From contig DASYIY010000007.1 in NCBI GenBank assembly GCA_035997045.1, positions 1-58,328 of the forward strand: DNA of 58,328 nt. The letters run 5' to 3'. The notes under the pieces are model-generated. The model saw only the letters and a list, made by a program, of their open reading frames with translations, was not told the origin of the DNA and did no database searches. Source of the stretch: VRUE01 sp035997045. GTDB lineage: Bacteria; Actinomycetota; Thermoleophilia; Solirubrobacterales; 70-9. Positions 50,792 through 58,328 of the stretch are shown piece after piece; the first letter of the stretch is position 1, and each line of letters begins with the position of its first letter. Made by a program: the position numbers and the translations under genes.

Positions 50792-51477
50792 GGGAGATTC
50801 ACCGCGCTTGTGTTGAAGGACGGTGGGGTCAGGCGCAGGAGGGCGGTGTTCTGGACGCTTGCCGCTGCATGCGGGTCGAAGACGGGCGTTGTGGAGGGCG
50901 CGACCATATAGGCGATGTGCACGGCGACCACGCGTGGCGTCGTTTCGAAGTTGAGCGTCGTCAGCGGCGCCGAGAGCTGGCCATTGATGTAAATGAAGTA
51001 GCTGAAGATGGAGGAGCTCGGCGGGGTGGGGCCGATGCCGGTCACCAACTGGCGGCTCGAATACGCTTTTTTGGCGAATTTCCATTCTTTCGGCGCCGTG
51101 CCGCTTTCGTATTTGAAATCGGATTGAGTGAGGGTGCCTTCGCTGAGGCTGACCGTGCTCTTGATCGGGGTTGGCACGATGGCCGAGCCGGCCTGGTGGT
51201 AAAAGGTGAGCGAGGTCCCGGTGCTTTCTTCCTGCACTGGTGCAACCTGCGGCGAGATGCAGGCCGAGTGCAGCTCGTTGACCACGTAGTAGAGCGAGCT
51301 GCGTGCCTGCTGCACGGCGCCGACCCGAGCGCTGACCCGATCGGTCTCACGCAGGGAGACGATGATCACCATGCTGAGCGCGAACAGGATCACCATCCCG
51401 ACGGCGAGGGTGACGATCAGCTCGATCAAGGTGACGCCGCGCTCGTCTTGAATTGGGCGCACCCGGGTCATGTGCAC
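50782..51477 (-). CDS. PilW-like minor pilin
   Basis: A 231-aa prepilin with leader MHMTRVRPIQDERG and mature start VTLIELIVTLAVGMVILFALSMVII, with Glu5 in place. The next helix RVSARVGAVQQARSSLYYVVNELHSA is the usual continuation of PilW/GspJ-type pilins. The C-terminus ends NTSAVNLPCQ. It overlaps genes on both sides. It is the second gene of the reverse pilus operon. Confidence 0.85.
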   Translation of the reverse strand: MHMTRVRPIQDERGVTLIELIVTLAVGMVILFALSMVIIVSLRETDRVSARVGAVQQARSSLYYVVNELHSACISPQVAPVQEESTGTSLTFYHQAGSAIVPTPIKSTVSLSEGTLTQSDFKYESGTAPKEWKFAKKAYSSRQLVTGIGPTPPSSSIFSYFIYINGQLSAPLTTLNFETTPRVVAVHIAYMVAPSTTPVFDPHAAASVQNTALLRLTPPSFNTSAVNLPCQ

Positions 51478-52802
51478 TTTCCGGTAGTAGTGACACTGCT
51501 GCCCAGGTAGAGGCTCACGGCCGTCCCACCGAGCGCCAGACTCTTCACTTCTTTGCCGGTGACAGTCTGGTGCCGGCTGCCGTTGTCAGCGCAGATGCTG
51601 TAGGTGCTCCAGGGGAGGCCAGGGTCCACGAGGGCTCCACTTGAGTTGGTCGCGTATGTCCTTTTGACGAATTGCCCGCTGACCGTGCACTTTTCGTCGC
51701 TGACGATCACGTGGGCGCCGTTGACTTTGGTTCCCGGGCTTGCCGGGGTGCCGCTCCAGACGGTCAGGTATAGGGCCGGTAGCTGAATCGATGCGTTTAC
51801 CTGTCCCCCGGCCGGGACGTTGACGTTGGCGATGTCGGCCGGAGCGGGTTTTTCGTTTTTCTGGTTCGGATTGTTTTCGCTGCAGGCTCCGGCGTAGACG
51901 GAGTCGGTGATCAGGGCAAAGGGGAAGAGCGAGCCGATCACGTAGGGGTTGGCGAGTTTCGCGCCGCCTGGCGTGCCGACCGCTTTCGACATTTCTTCGT
52001 TGGAGACGATGAACGAGTCGGCGCTGGAGGCCACCGGTTTGCCTTCGGACGATGTGGTCGTGACCGAGACCGATATCGACCCGGGCCGGTCGAGGTAGAG
52101 CGTCGCCGTGGAGCTGCCGCCGGCGGTAACGCTGGCCGGGGCGGAGGTCGCGGCGCTGCCGTTCTTGTCGACGAGCCCAACCGCAGCGCCGGATAGGGCG
52201 AGCGTGTAGGAGCCCGAAGGCTGATCGGCGAACATCGCGCAGCCGGTGGAGTCGGTGGAGCCGGCGAAGGTTCCGGCGCCGCTTCCGGAGATCCCGATGC
52301 CCGGGATCGGCTGGCTAGCACCGTTGATCGCCGTGACCTTGAGCGTTCCGTGGGTGGGGTCAAGGGAGCCGTTGGCGGGGGAGACGATGCTCTCGAGCCT
52401 CGCCACCGGGCGGCTGCCCCTGCTTGGCCAGGTGACCGTCGAGGAGACCCTGACGTAGTCGGCGGTGGCGCCCTGGCTGCATGAGGAGCTGCTGGTCACC
52501 GCGTTGACGAAGACGCCAGTCGAGGTGACTTCGAATTTGGTTCCATCGACAGTCACGGGCCGGGGGGTCGTTGGAAGCCTGCTGAGTTCGGAGATGCGCA
52601 AGCCACGAAGCCGAGCCTGGTCTTCCTGGGCGATCGCGAAGGCCTCGGAGCGGTGACGCTCCTCGGCGGCTGAGCGGGCGGTCGACTCGAGGAGAGAGAA
52701 GACGGCACCGGCGACGATGACAAGGATCAGCGCGCTGACCAGTACCTCGATCAGCGCGAATCCGTCTTCGGCAGGCGGGGTTCTTCGCCCCGGTGGCGTC
52801 AT
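51468..52802 (-). CDS. PilV-like minor pilin with carboxypeptidase-regulatory-like repeats
   Basis: A 444-aa prepilin. The leader ends AEDG before FALIEVLVSALILVIVAGAVFSLLEST. EERHRSEAFAIAQEDQARLRGLRISEL continues the helix, as in PilV/GspI. The large C-terminal part has repeats such as GTLKVTAINGASQPIPGIGISGSG and GCAMFADQPSGSYTLALSG, resembling Cna-B/carboxypeptidase-regulatory domains that are common in adhesins. It heads the reverse operon (ATG at 52802). Confidence 0.84.
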   Translation of the reverse strand: MTPPGRRTPPAEDGFALIEVLVSALILVIVAGAVFSLLESTARSAAEERHRSEAFAIAQEDQARLRGLRISELSRLPTTPRPVTVDGTKFEVTSTGVFVNAVTSSSSCSQGATADYVRVSSTVTWPSRGSRPVARLESIVSPANGSLDPTHGTLKVTAINGASQPIPGIGISGSGAGTFAGSTDSTGCAMFADQPSGSYTLALSGAAVGLVDKNGSAATSAPASVTAGGSSTATLYLDRPGSISVSVTTTSSEGKPVASSADSFIVSNEEMSKAVGTPGGAKLANPYVIGSLFPFALITDSVYAGACSENNPNQKNEKPAPADIANVNVPAGGQVNASIQLPALYLTVWSGTPASPGTKVNGAHVIVSDEKCTVSGQFVKRTYATNSSGALVDPGLPWSTYSICADNGSRHQTVTGKEVKSLALGGTAVSLYLGSSVTTTGKCT

Positions 52803-52885
52803 GGCGTTCCCATCGACTGCATGACGCCTAGGCTTTAGTGGGCAGAGGGGCCGCAGAGGCCCATTCCATCCCGGATCGGCCAAAA

Positions 52886-52900
52886 CTTCAGTAAGTGAAG
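52886..52900. promoter_or_regulatory. Palindrome upstream of the HxlR gene (operator candidate)
   Basis: CTTCAGTAAGTGAAG has 5-bp arms (CTTCA/TGAAG) and lies 58 bp before the HxlR gene and 83 bp before the divergent PilV-like gene. HxlR-type regulators often bind such sites near their own gene. It closely resembles CTTCAGAAACTGAAG at 33639-33653. Confidence 0.5.
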
Positions 52901-52958
52901 CGGGATCGGTACACTTGCTGGAGCGAGGCAATCGACACAACCGGTCTCGCCCACGCCT

Positions 52959-53306
52959 ATGAGTGCCGCTTCAAACTCCCAATGTCCCGTCTGCCGCACG
53001 GCCGAGGTGGTCTGTGGCAAGTGGACCCTTCTCGTGATCCGCGACCTGGCCGAAGGCTCTAGTCGATTCTGTGAGCTGGAGCGCTCGCTGGAGGGGATCA
53101 GCCCGCGCACGCTCTCCCTGCGCCTGCGGGCGCTTGAAGAGGAGGGGATCGTCGAGCGCCATACCTTCCCCGAGGTCCCGCCGCGGGTCGAGTACGCGCT
53201 GACCCAGAAGGGCGAGGCGCTGGTGCCACTGGTCGAGGACATGCGCCGCTACGGCACCCGCTGGCTCTTCGACGAAGCCGCCGAGGCCGAGCCGGCCGCC
53301 GTCTAA
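52959..53306 (+). CDS. HxlR family winged-helix regulator
   Basis: A 115-aa regulator: CPVCRTAEVVCGKWTLLVIRDLAEGSSRFCELERSLEGISPRTLSLRLRALEEEGIVERHTFPEVPPRVEYALTQKG is the complete family domain, including the conserved N-terminal Cys that in redox-sensing members reacts with electrophiles. It has three Cys near the N-terminus. It is divergent from the reverse pilus operon, so it might control it, itself, or both. Confidence 0.9.
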   Translation: MSAASNSQCPVCRTAEVVCGKWTLLVIRDLAEGSSRFCELERSLEGISPRTLSLRLRALEEEGIVERHTFPEVPPRVEYALTQKGEALVPLVEDMRRYGTRWLFDEAAEAEPAAV

Positions 53307-53337
53307 CTGCAAGCGTCCGTGCAGGCGCAGGAGCGCT

Positions 53338-54954
53338 GTGCCTGGGGCGGAAGCCTGGGGCGTGCGCGATCGACTCATCAACGATGCCCTGACCCGGCTT
53401 GCCTCCGAGGCGGCGATCCGGCTCAGCTCGCTGGTCGCCGGCGGCGACCAGATCCCCTTCGACGTCGACGCCGACAGTGGCGACGACTCGGCCTTCTACA
53501 GCTACCGGCCGCTGACTTCGGAGTACGTGCGCGGAAGGGAAACCGATCTGCGCGGCCTCGAGGCCTTCGCCCCGGCCCGCGACGCGGTTGCCGCCGCCGG
53601 CATCGCTCCTGCCTACCTGGAAGCGCGCGGCGAGCCGGTCCCGGCCGATCCCGGCGAGCGCGCCGCGCTGATGCTGACCGTCTTCCTCGCCAGGCTCTGG
53701 GACGGCTCCACCGAACTTTCGCTCGATCACGAGCGCCTGCGCAACGCCCTCACCGTGCTCGAGGCCGAGACCCGCGGGGTCGAGGAGGCCGACATCCTGA
53801 TCGCGCCGCTGGTCGGGCTGCGGATGCCGCTGCCCCGCCTGCAGCTCACCCACGGGGTGCAGATCGTCCGCGCCGACGCGATCGAGGCCCCGGCCGAGGC
53901 CAAGCTCAGCGGCGGCATGGGCCGCGCCGCCTGGGAACCGCAGTTCCTCGCGATCGCCGAGCAGGGCGAGGGTAGCGAGAGCGCCGAAGCCGCGATGCAG
54001 CAGCTGCACGAGTTGATCAGCGTCATGCACCTCTTCAAGGCCGGCAGCGTCGGCCTCGGTCCCCACGCTTTCGCCCCGACCGGCGAGGAGCGCTGGGCCC
54101 GCCTCGTCACCGGCGCCCCCTCGACCCGCGCCGGCGGCTACGAGCTAAGCGAGGAGGAGGCGATCGCGCTGGCCGAGTTCGCCGCCACGCTGGAGGCCCG
54201 CCCCGATCCCGACGGCGCCCTCTCTTGGGCGGTCGGCCGCTTCGAGCTGGGCTGTGGGCGCGATTCCGCCCTCGAGGGCCTCAGCGACCACCTGCTGGCC
54301 CTGCGCGCGGTGCTCGACGGCCAGGGGCCGGTAGGCGCCTCGCTGCCGATGCGCGCCTCGGCGCTGATCGCCGATCAGACCTTCGACCGGATCGAGGCCC
54401 GCGAGCAGATCGAGCACGCAATGGAGCTCGAGCGTTCGCTGATGAACGGCGCCCCCGCGACGCCCGGCCTCGCCCTGGCGACCTGGGTCGAGGAGGGAGT
54501 GCGTCGGATCCTTCGCGACGCCGCCCTCGGCGAGCTCAGCTCAGACCTCAACACTGCTGCCGACGAGACCCTGATCGCGACCGGCCTCGAGGCCGGCGAC
54601 GGGGCGATCGTCGGCATGCCAACAGACTGGGAGACACCCGACACGGGAGAGGTGGAGGAGACAGTGATTTCACAACACGCTGCGCACCATGAGCCAGAGG
54701 ACGAGCACGACGGGCAGCCGACCCGCATCCTCGAGCCGATCCCCGGCGAGGACGAGATCCGCATCACCGCGACACCGTGGCTGGACGAGGTCGAGGCTCC
54801 CGACAGCACCCTCGACTTCCCCGCGATCGAGGGAGACCTACAGCACCGCGAGCGAATCGACACCCCCCGCGTGCGCCACCTATTTCCGGTTCCCGAGGAT
54901 GCTGACTGGGATGTCAGCGAGCTGAAGTACGACCACTACGGTCACGCCGGCTGA
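53338..54954 (+). CDS. Large protein of unknown function
   Basis: A 538-aa soluble protein; the start is uncertain (GTG at 53338, or a GTG about nine codons on at VRDRLINDAL). It is mostly helical and acidic, for example DRLINDALTRLASEAAIRLSSLVAGGDQIPFDV, then RLWDGSTELSLDHERLRNALTVLEAE. EGLSDHLLALRAVLDGQG followed by EEGVRRILRDAALGEL recalls an HTH-free regulatory or scaffold domain. The last 110 residues are disordered and acidic, ending with DWDVSELKYDHYGHAG. No membrane segment or signal peptide is seen. I do not recognise a family. It converges on the ArsA-like pair through repeat copy B. Confidence 0.75.
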   Translation: MPGAEAWGVRDRLINDALTRLASEAAIRLSSLVAGGDQIPFDVDADSGDDSAFYSYRPLTSEYVRGRETDLRGLEAFAPARDAVAAAGIAPAYLEARGEPVPADPGERAALMLTVFLARLWDGSTELSLDHERLRNALTVLEAETRGVEEADILIAPLVGLRMPLPRLQLTHGVQIVRADAIEAPAEAKLSGGMGRAAWEPQFLAIAEQGEGSESAEAAMQQLHELISVMHLFKAGSVGLGPHAFAPTGEERWARLVTGAPSTRAGGYELSEEEAIALAEFAATLEARPDPDGALSWAVGRFELGCGRDSALEGLSDHLLALRAVLDGQGPVGASLPMRASALIADQTFDRIEAREQIEHAMELERSLMNGAPATPGLALATWVEEGVRRILRDAALGELSSDLNTAADETLIATGLEAGDGAIVGMPTDWETPDTGEVEETVISQHAAHHEPEDEHDGQPTRILEPIPGEDEIRITATPWLDEVEAPDSTLDFPAIEGDLQHRERIDTPRVRHLFPVPEDADWDVSELKYDHYGHAG

Positions 54955-55031
54955 CCGGCGCATATCGGCGTCCTCGGTCGCTCGCATGCAGAGCACGCCA
55001 CGCTCCCTGCGTCCTTGATCTGCTTGGTCAG
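54951..55031. repeat. Convergent-junction repeat, copy B (61 bp plus 20-bp insertion)
   Basis: 31 bp from CTGACCGGCGCATATC and 30 bp up to CTGCTTGGTCAG are identical to copy A at 17922-17982. Between them are 20 extra bases (54982-55001). The left end carries the stop of the unknown plus-strand gene and the right end carries the stop of the minus ArsA-like gene. Flanks pair over 11 bp with one mismatch (54946-54956 with 55026-55036). Confidence 0.85.
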
Positions 55032-56182
55032 ACGGCGCGACCCGCTGCTAGTTCGATTCTCTCCTCACTCGACGCGAACAAGTAGCGGTTGATCTCGGCC
55101 AGGCCGGCGAGGTCGTGGACGTCCTCGTCTAGATATGGGACGCGGATCACGCCCTGAGTGCGCAGCTCCTTGGCGAGGCGCTCGATGTTGAGCGCGTCGC
55201 GCTCGGCCAGCGCCTGGTAGTCGGCGAAGTTCTCCGCCACCCGCTTGCCCAGGTCCTCGTCGCCGAGCTTCGCGGCCAGCGCCGCCGGCAGGTCGTCGCC
55301 CTCGCCGCGCAGCTTCTCGGCCGGGTAGTGGACCTTGTTGACGATGACGCCGCCGAAGGGCAGCTTTGCCTCGACCAGTTTTCGGTGGAAGTAGACGGCC
55401 TCGTCGACCGGCTCCCCCTGGGGGCCGCAGACGACGAGGAAGCAGGTGCGGCTGTCGCCGAGCAGGCTGTTGACCCGCTTGGCCCGGGCCTGGAAGCCGT
55501 CGACCATGCCGCTGAAGGCGTTGAAGAACTCGGCCAGGTCGGACAGCAGGTCGAAGCCGACGATCCGCTTGAGCACGCTGAGGGCGACCGAGGCGCCCCG
55601 CCCGGCGACCTTGGCGGCGATCCCGGTCGGCTTCATGAAGACGCGCAGCGAGCGGCCTTCGATGAACTGGGTGAGGCGTTTCGGCGCGTCGAGGAAGTCG
55701 AGCGCGTTGCGGGTCGGCGGCGTGTCGAGCACGAGCAGGTCGAAGCGGCCCTCGGTGTGCAGCTCGAAGAGCTTCTCCATCGCCATGTACTCCTGTGAGC
55801 CGGCGAGGGCGCTGGAGATCTGCTGGTAGATGCGGTTGTCGAGGACGCGGTCGCGCGACTCCTCGTCGGGCGCCTGGCGCGCGACCAGCTCGTCGAAGGT
55901 CGCCTTCGCGTCGAGCATCATCGCCCACAGCTCGCCCTCGACCTCGACGCCCTGCTCCGCGAACAGCTTCGGGTCGACCTGGCGCGCCTCGTTGCCCAGC
56001 TCCTTGAGGCCGAGCGAGTCGGCCAGCCGCTTCGCCGGGTCGATCGTCAGCACGCAGACCTTGAGGCCGCGCGACGCCATTCCGAGGGCGATCGCCGCCG
56101 AGGTCGTCGTCTTGCCGACCCCGCCCGAGCCGGCGCAGATGCAGATGTCCTTGCCCTCGAGGATCTCGCCGACGGCGGACAT
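55028..56182 (-). CDS. ArsA/Get3-like ATPase, second of pair
   Basis: A 384-aa P-loop ATPase with deviant Walker A (AGSGGVGKTTTSAAIALGMA), VLTIDPAKRLADSLGLKELGNE (switch I, A-loop) and LLVLDTPPTRNALDFLDAPKRL. It is longer than its partner and has an extra helical part after residue 180. Paired ArsA-like genes are typical of actinobacteria (compare Rv3679-Rv3680 of M. tuberculosis). Its start overlaps the partner's stop by 1 nt, so a heterodimer is likely. An anion-export or membrane-protein targeting role is not decided by the sequence. Confidence 0.87.
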   Translation of the reverse strand: MSAVGEILEGKDICICAGSGGVGKTTTSAAIALGMASRGLKVCVLTIDPAKRLADSLGLKELGNEARQVDPKLFAEQGVEVEGELWAMMLDAKATFDELVARQAPDEESRDRVLDNRIYQQISSALAGSQEYMAMEKLFELHTEGRFDLLVLDTPPTRNALDFLDAPKRLTQFIEGRSLRVFMKPTGIAAKVAGRGASVALSVLKRIVGFDLLSDLAEFFNAFSGMVDGFQARAKRVNSLLGDSRTCFLVVCGPQGEPVDEAVYFHRKLVEAKLPFGGVIVNKVHYPAEKLRGEGDDLPAALAAKLGDEDLGKRVAENFADYQALAERDALNIERLAKELRTQGVIRVPYLDEDVHDLAGLAEINRYLFASSEERIELAAGRAV

Positions 56183-57078
56183 CAGCCGAGCCTCTTCGCC
56201 AGCTGCCCGGCCGCCTCGACGCCGAGGTCGGGCTCGAAGAGGAAGGGCAGGGTCTTGACCGGGGCCTCGACCCGCCGCCGCAGGCGGGCGAGCTGGGCCC
56301 GCTGCGAGCGGGCGCGGTTGTGCTCGGAGAGGGCCGCTCGCGCCGCGGCTCGCACAGCGCCGTCCTCACCGCCGGAGGGCTCGGCGAGCTGCTCGGCCTC
56401 CTGGTTGGAGAAGCGCTCCGGGTAGAGGCCATTCATGTAGACGCGATCGACGGCGACGCCGACCTCCTCGCGCAGGTCGTGCTCGAGCGCCGCCGACTCG
56501 TTGACCGGCATCTCCTCGGGCAGGGCGACGATCGCCACGCCGGTGTGCTCCTGGTCGGTGATCAGGCGGTCGAGTTGCTGGGCCTGGGAGTGGATCGGGC
56601 CGACCCGGGCGATCGCGGCGAAGGTGCGCGGCGTCTGCAGGAAGCCGATCCCGTGCCCGGTGGCCGGCGCGTCGACGATCACCAGGTCGTACTTGCGGCC
56701 GCTCTTGACCTTGCGATCGAGCTGGGCCAGCTCCCAGATCTTGCCAATCGTCACCAGCTCCTTGAGTCCTGGTGTCGCCGCCGCGAGGTAGTTGAAGATG
56801 CGGCTGCGGAAGAGCATGTCGCGCATCGCCCGCACCTTGAGCTGCAGCAGCACGTACTCGCGCATCGACTCGTCGGGGTCGATCGAGATCGACCAGAGAT
56901 TCTCCGCCACCTCGACCTCGTGGAAGCCGATCTCGGTGTGGTCGAAGATCCGCGAGGCGTTCTCCTGGGCCGAAACCTCGCAGACGATCGTCCGCTTGCC
57001 TTCGGCGGCGGCGCGCAGGCCGAGGGCTACCGCGACCGTGGTCTTGCCGACGCCGCCCTTGCCGGTGACGAAGACCAC
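56182..57078 (-). CDS. ArsA/Get3-like ATPase, first of pair
   Basis: A 298-aa ATPase: VFVTGKGGVGKTTVAVALGLRAA is the deviant Walker A and DLVIVDAPATGHGIGFLQTPRTF the Asp-containing switch II. SRIFNYLAAATPGLKELVTIGKIWEL is a conserved ArsA-family segment. The GTG at 57078 is the first possible start after an in-frame stop, so only a few residues precede the P-loop. It is divergent from parA with 89 bp between. Confidence 0.87.
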   Translation of the reverse strand: MVFVTGKGGVGKTTVAVALGLRAAAEGKRTIVCEVSAQENASRIFDHTEIGFHEVEVAENLWSISIDPDESMREYVLLQLKVRAMRDMLFRSRIFNYLAAATPGLKELVTIGKIWELAQLDRKVKSGRKYDLVIVDAPATGHGIGFLQTPRTFAAIARVGPIHSQAQQLDRLITDQEHTGVAIVALPEEMPVNESAALEHDLREEVGVAVDRVYMNGLYPERFSNQEAEQLAEPSGGEDGAVRAAARAALSEHNRARSQRAQLARLRRRVEAPVKTLPFLFEPDLGVEAAGQLAKRLG

Positions 57079-57167
57079 GCGCTTGTCGAGAAGATCGGTT
57101 ACCGGTTGATTCCTAGCAATTTCTCAGGGCGGCAGGAAAAGAGGGCGGTCATGCGAATACCCGCGCA

Positions 57168-58328
57168 ATGGGATTCCTTAGCCGCAAGAATAAGTCCAAG
57201 CGCGCCGCCGTCGCCGACGAGCCGCATCCGATCGTCGAGGAGTTGCAGCGCATGGAGGAAGTTATTCCGGAGAGGCAGGACGACGAGGGATGGGACCTCC
57301 CGCCCACGGGTCCTGTCGCGGAGGAGGACCCGTCGTCCTCGCAAGCTGCGGGCGACGTCCCCTCCTCCACGCCACCCGTGGAAGAGGCGTACGAGCCCTC
57401 GGCGCCAGCCGCTGAGGTTGAGGCTTCGGAGCCTGCCGGCGAGGCAATCCACGCTTCCGGGCCCGCCGTTGAGGAGGTTGAAGCTTCTGAGAGACCGAGC
57501 GCTCGGGTGGCTGTCGCCGAGCCGGCGACTGCGGAGCCTGAGCGGTTTATGCCTCGGGATTTGCTGGCCCCTTCGCGGCGTGAGGTTGTGGTTGAGCGGG
57601 TTGTGGAGGAGGCGCCCCTCAAGCACGCCGATGTCATCGCCTTTGCCAATCAGAAGGGTGGGGTGGCCAAGACCACCACTACCTTGAATCTTGCCGTTGC
57701 CTTCGCCGAGTCCGGTTACAAGGTGCTCTGCATCGATCTCGATCCGCAGGGCAACCTGACGATGAGCCAGGGGATCGATCCGGACAAGGTGGAGAAAAGC
57801 CTCTACGACGTGCTGGTCAACGACATGCCGATCAGCGAGATCATCGTCGAGCGTGAGATCGACATCGCCGTCGCCTCGATCGACCTGGCCGGTGCCGAGA
57901 TCGCGATGAGCACCAAGATCGGTCGCGAGCGCTCGCTGGAGAAGGCGCTGAAAGAAGTCTCCGGCTACTACGACTTCGTCTGCATCGACACGCCCCCCAG
58001 CCTCGGGCTGCTGACGATCAACGCGCTGACCGCAGCGAACAAGGTGATCGTCCCCGTTCAGTGCGAGTATTTGTCAATGCGTGGACTGGTCCAGCTCCAG
58101 AACACGCTGAAGATGATCCAGGAGAACCTCAATCCCGCTGTGAAGATCGAGGGCATCCTGCCGACCATGCTCGACACCCGGACCGTCCACGCCAAGGAGG
58201 CGGTGGAGATCCTCGAAGAGAACTTCGGCGACCTCGTCTTCAAATCCAGAATTCGCAAGGCGATCAAATTCGCCGAGGCGCCCGTCAAGGGAGCCAGCGT
58301 GCTCAAGTACGATTCCGGCAGCAGCGCC
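57168..58328 (+). CDS. ParA/Soj-family partition ATPase with long N-terminal extension (3' end outside window)
   Basis: The frame is open to the right edge (387 codons). Residues 1-155 are a disordered, acidic Pro/Ala/Glu-rich extension with loosely repeated ASEPAGE/ASGPAVE-type units. The ParA domain follows: VIAFANQKGGVAKTTTTLNLAVAFAESG (deviant Walker A), LCIDLDPQGNLTMSQGID, and FVCIDTPPSLGLLTINALTAANKVIVPVQCEYLSMRGLVQL. ParA domains are usually near the N-terminus, so the extension is unusual. It may segregate the chromosome or another cargo; no parB or parS is visible in the window. Confidence 0.88.
   Translation, partial: MGFLSRKNKSKRAAVADEPHPIVEELQRMEEVIPERQDDEGWDLPPTGPVAEEDPSSSQAAGDVPSSTPPVEEAYEPSAPAAEVEASEPAGEAIHASGPAVEEVEASERPSARVAVAEPATAEPERFMPRDLLAPSRREVVVERVVEEAPLKHADVIAFANQKGGVAKTTTTLNLAVAFAESGYKVLCIDLDPQGNLTMSQGIDPDKVEKSLYDVLVNDMPISEIIVEREIDIAVASIDLAGAEIAMSTKIGRERSLEKALKEVSGYYDFVCIDTPPSLGLLTINALTAANKVIVPVQCEYLSMRGLVQLQNTLKMIQENLNPAVKIEGILPTMLDTRTVHAKEAVEILEENFGDLVFKSRIRKAIKFAEAPVKGASVLKYDSGSSA

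Noticed and set aside
50792..51085. N-terminal extension of the PilX-like frame beyond 50791
   Set aside because: The extra residues are antisense or out-of-frame copies of the PilW-like gene; the prepilin leader begins at 50791.
1..58328. CRISPR arrays, rRNA, tRNA, transposases or prophage genes
   Set aside because: No regularly spaced direct repeats, T-loop-type sequences or recombinase motifs were seen on reading both strands. A dedicated tRNA scan was not possible.

Overview
The window is about 58 kb of GC-rich, tightly packed DNA with many 1-14 nt gene overlaps (ATGA and GTGA junctions) and frequent GTG starts. F420-type luciferase-like oxidoreductases, an ECF sigma/anti-sigma pair, an ergothioneine pair (EgtB/EgtD), a three-subunit proton-translocating transhydrogenase, DUF5679 and DUF6328 proteins, an ArsA-like ATPase pair and a complete type IV pilus locus together suggest an actinobacterium. 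The class Thermoleophilia (Solirubrobacterales-like) fits best. This placement is inferred from gene content, not from a marker-gene search. I see no rRNA, tRNA, CRISPR array, transposase or phage gene.

Layout. 1-8.2 kb, mostly minus strand: a glycine betaine/choline-type ABC importer (ATPase, two permeases, lipoprotein; the last runs off the left edge), preceded by a DUF318-type permease with a perfect CsoR-like operator, a methylthioadenosine salvage pair (deaminase plus phosphorylase) and a DNA photolyase. 8.2-13.9 kb: DUF6328 membrane protein, HD hydrolase, PAS and metallo-beta-lactamase proteins, an acyltransferase, an ECF sigma/anti-sigma/lipoprotein operon and two very small proteins. 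13.9-18 kb: an overlapping operon of thiolase, crotonase, Baeyer-Villiger-like monooxygenase and hotdog thioesterase. 18-30.4 kb: P-type ATPase, LLM oxidoreductase, pntAA-pntAB-pntB, a protein with a pilin-like N-terminus, an SDR, egtB-egtD, a second LLM enzyme and glpX. 30.4-33.6 kb: three TetR regulators and a YihY/BrkB membrane protein. 33.6-34.9 kb: an unassigned small-RNA candidate followed by an rpoD-like sigma factor.

35-52.8 kb is a type IV pilus locus in two convergent halves. The forward half has a PilU-like ATPase, a thioredoxin-fold-like membrane protein, PilB, PilT, PilC, a c-di-GMP (GEMM-I) riboswitch directly before the major pilin, a secreted protein and, after about 1.3 kb of decayed sequence, the prepilin peptidase. 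The reverse half has PilV-, PilW- and PilX-like minor pilins and then PilM, PilN, PilO and a PilP-position protein. No secretin is present. 52.9-58.3 kb: an HxlR regulator, a large protein of unknown function, an ArsA-like ATPase pair and a divergent ParA cut off by the right edge.

The least expected content is non-coding. One palindromic repeat family has a copy inserted in frame inside the deaminase gene and a second copy between divergent genes. A 61-bp repeat occurs twice, each time exactly at the junction of two convergent genes, once with a 20-bp insertion. There is also a promoter-to-terminator unit of about 88 nt upstream of rpoD, a hairpin enclosing a pilT-family start codon, and matching CTTCA-type palindromes at two promoters.
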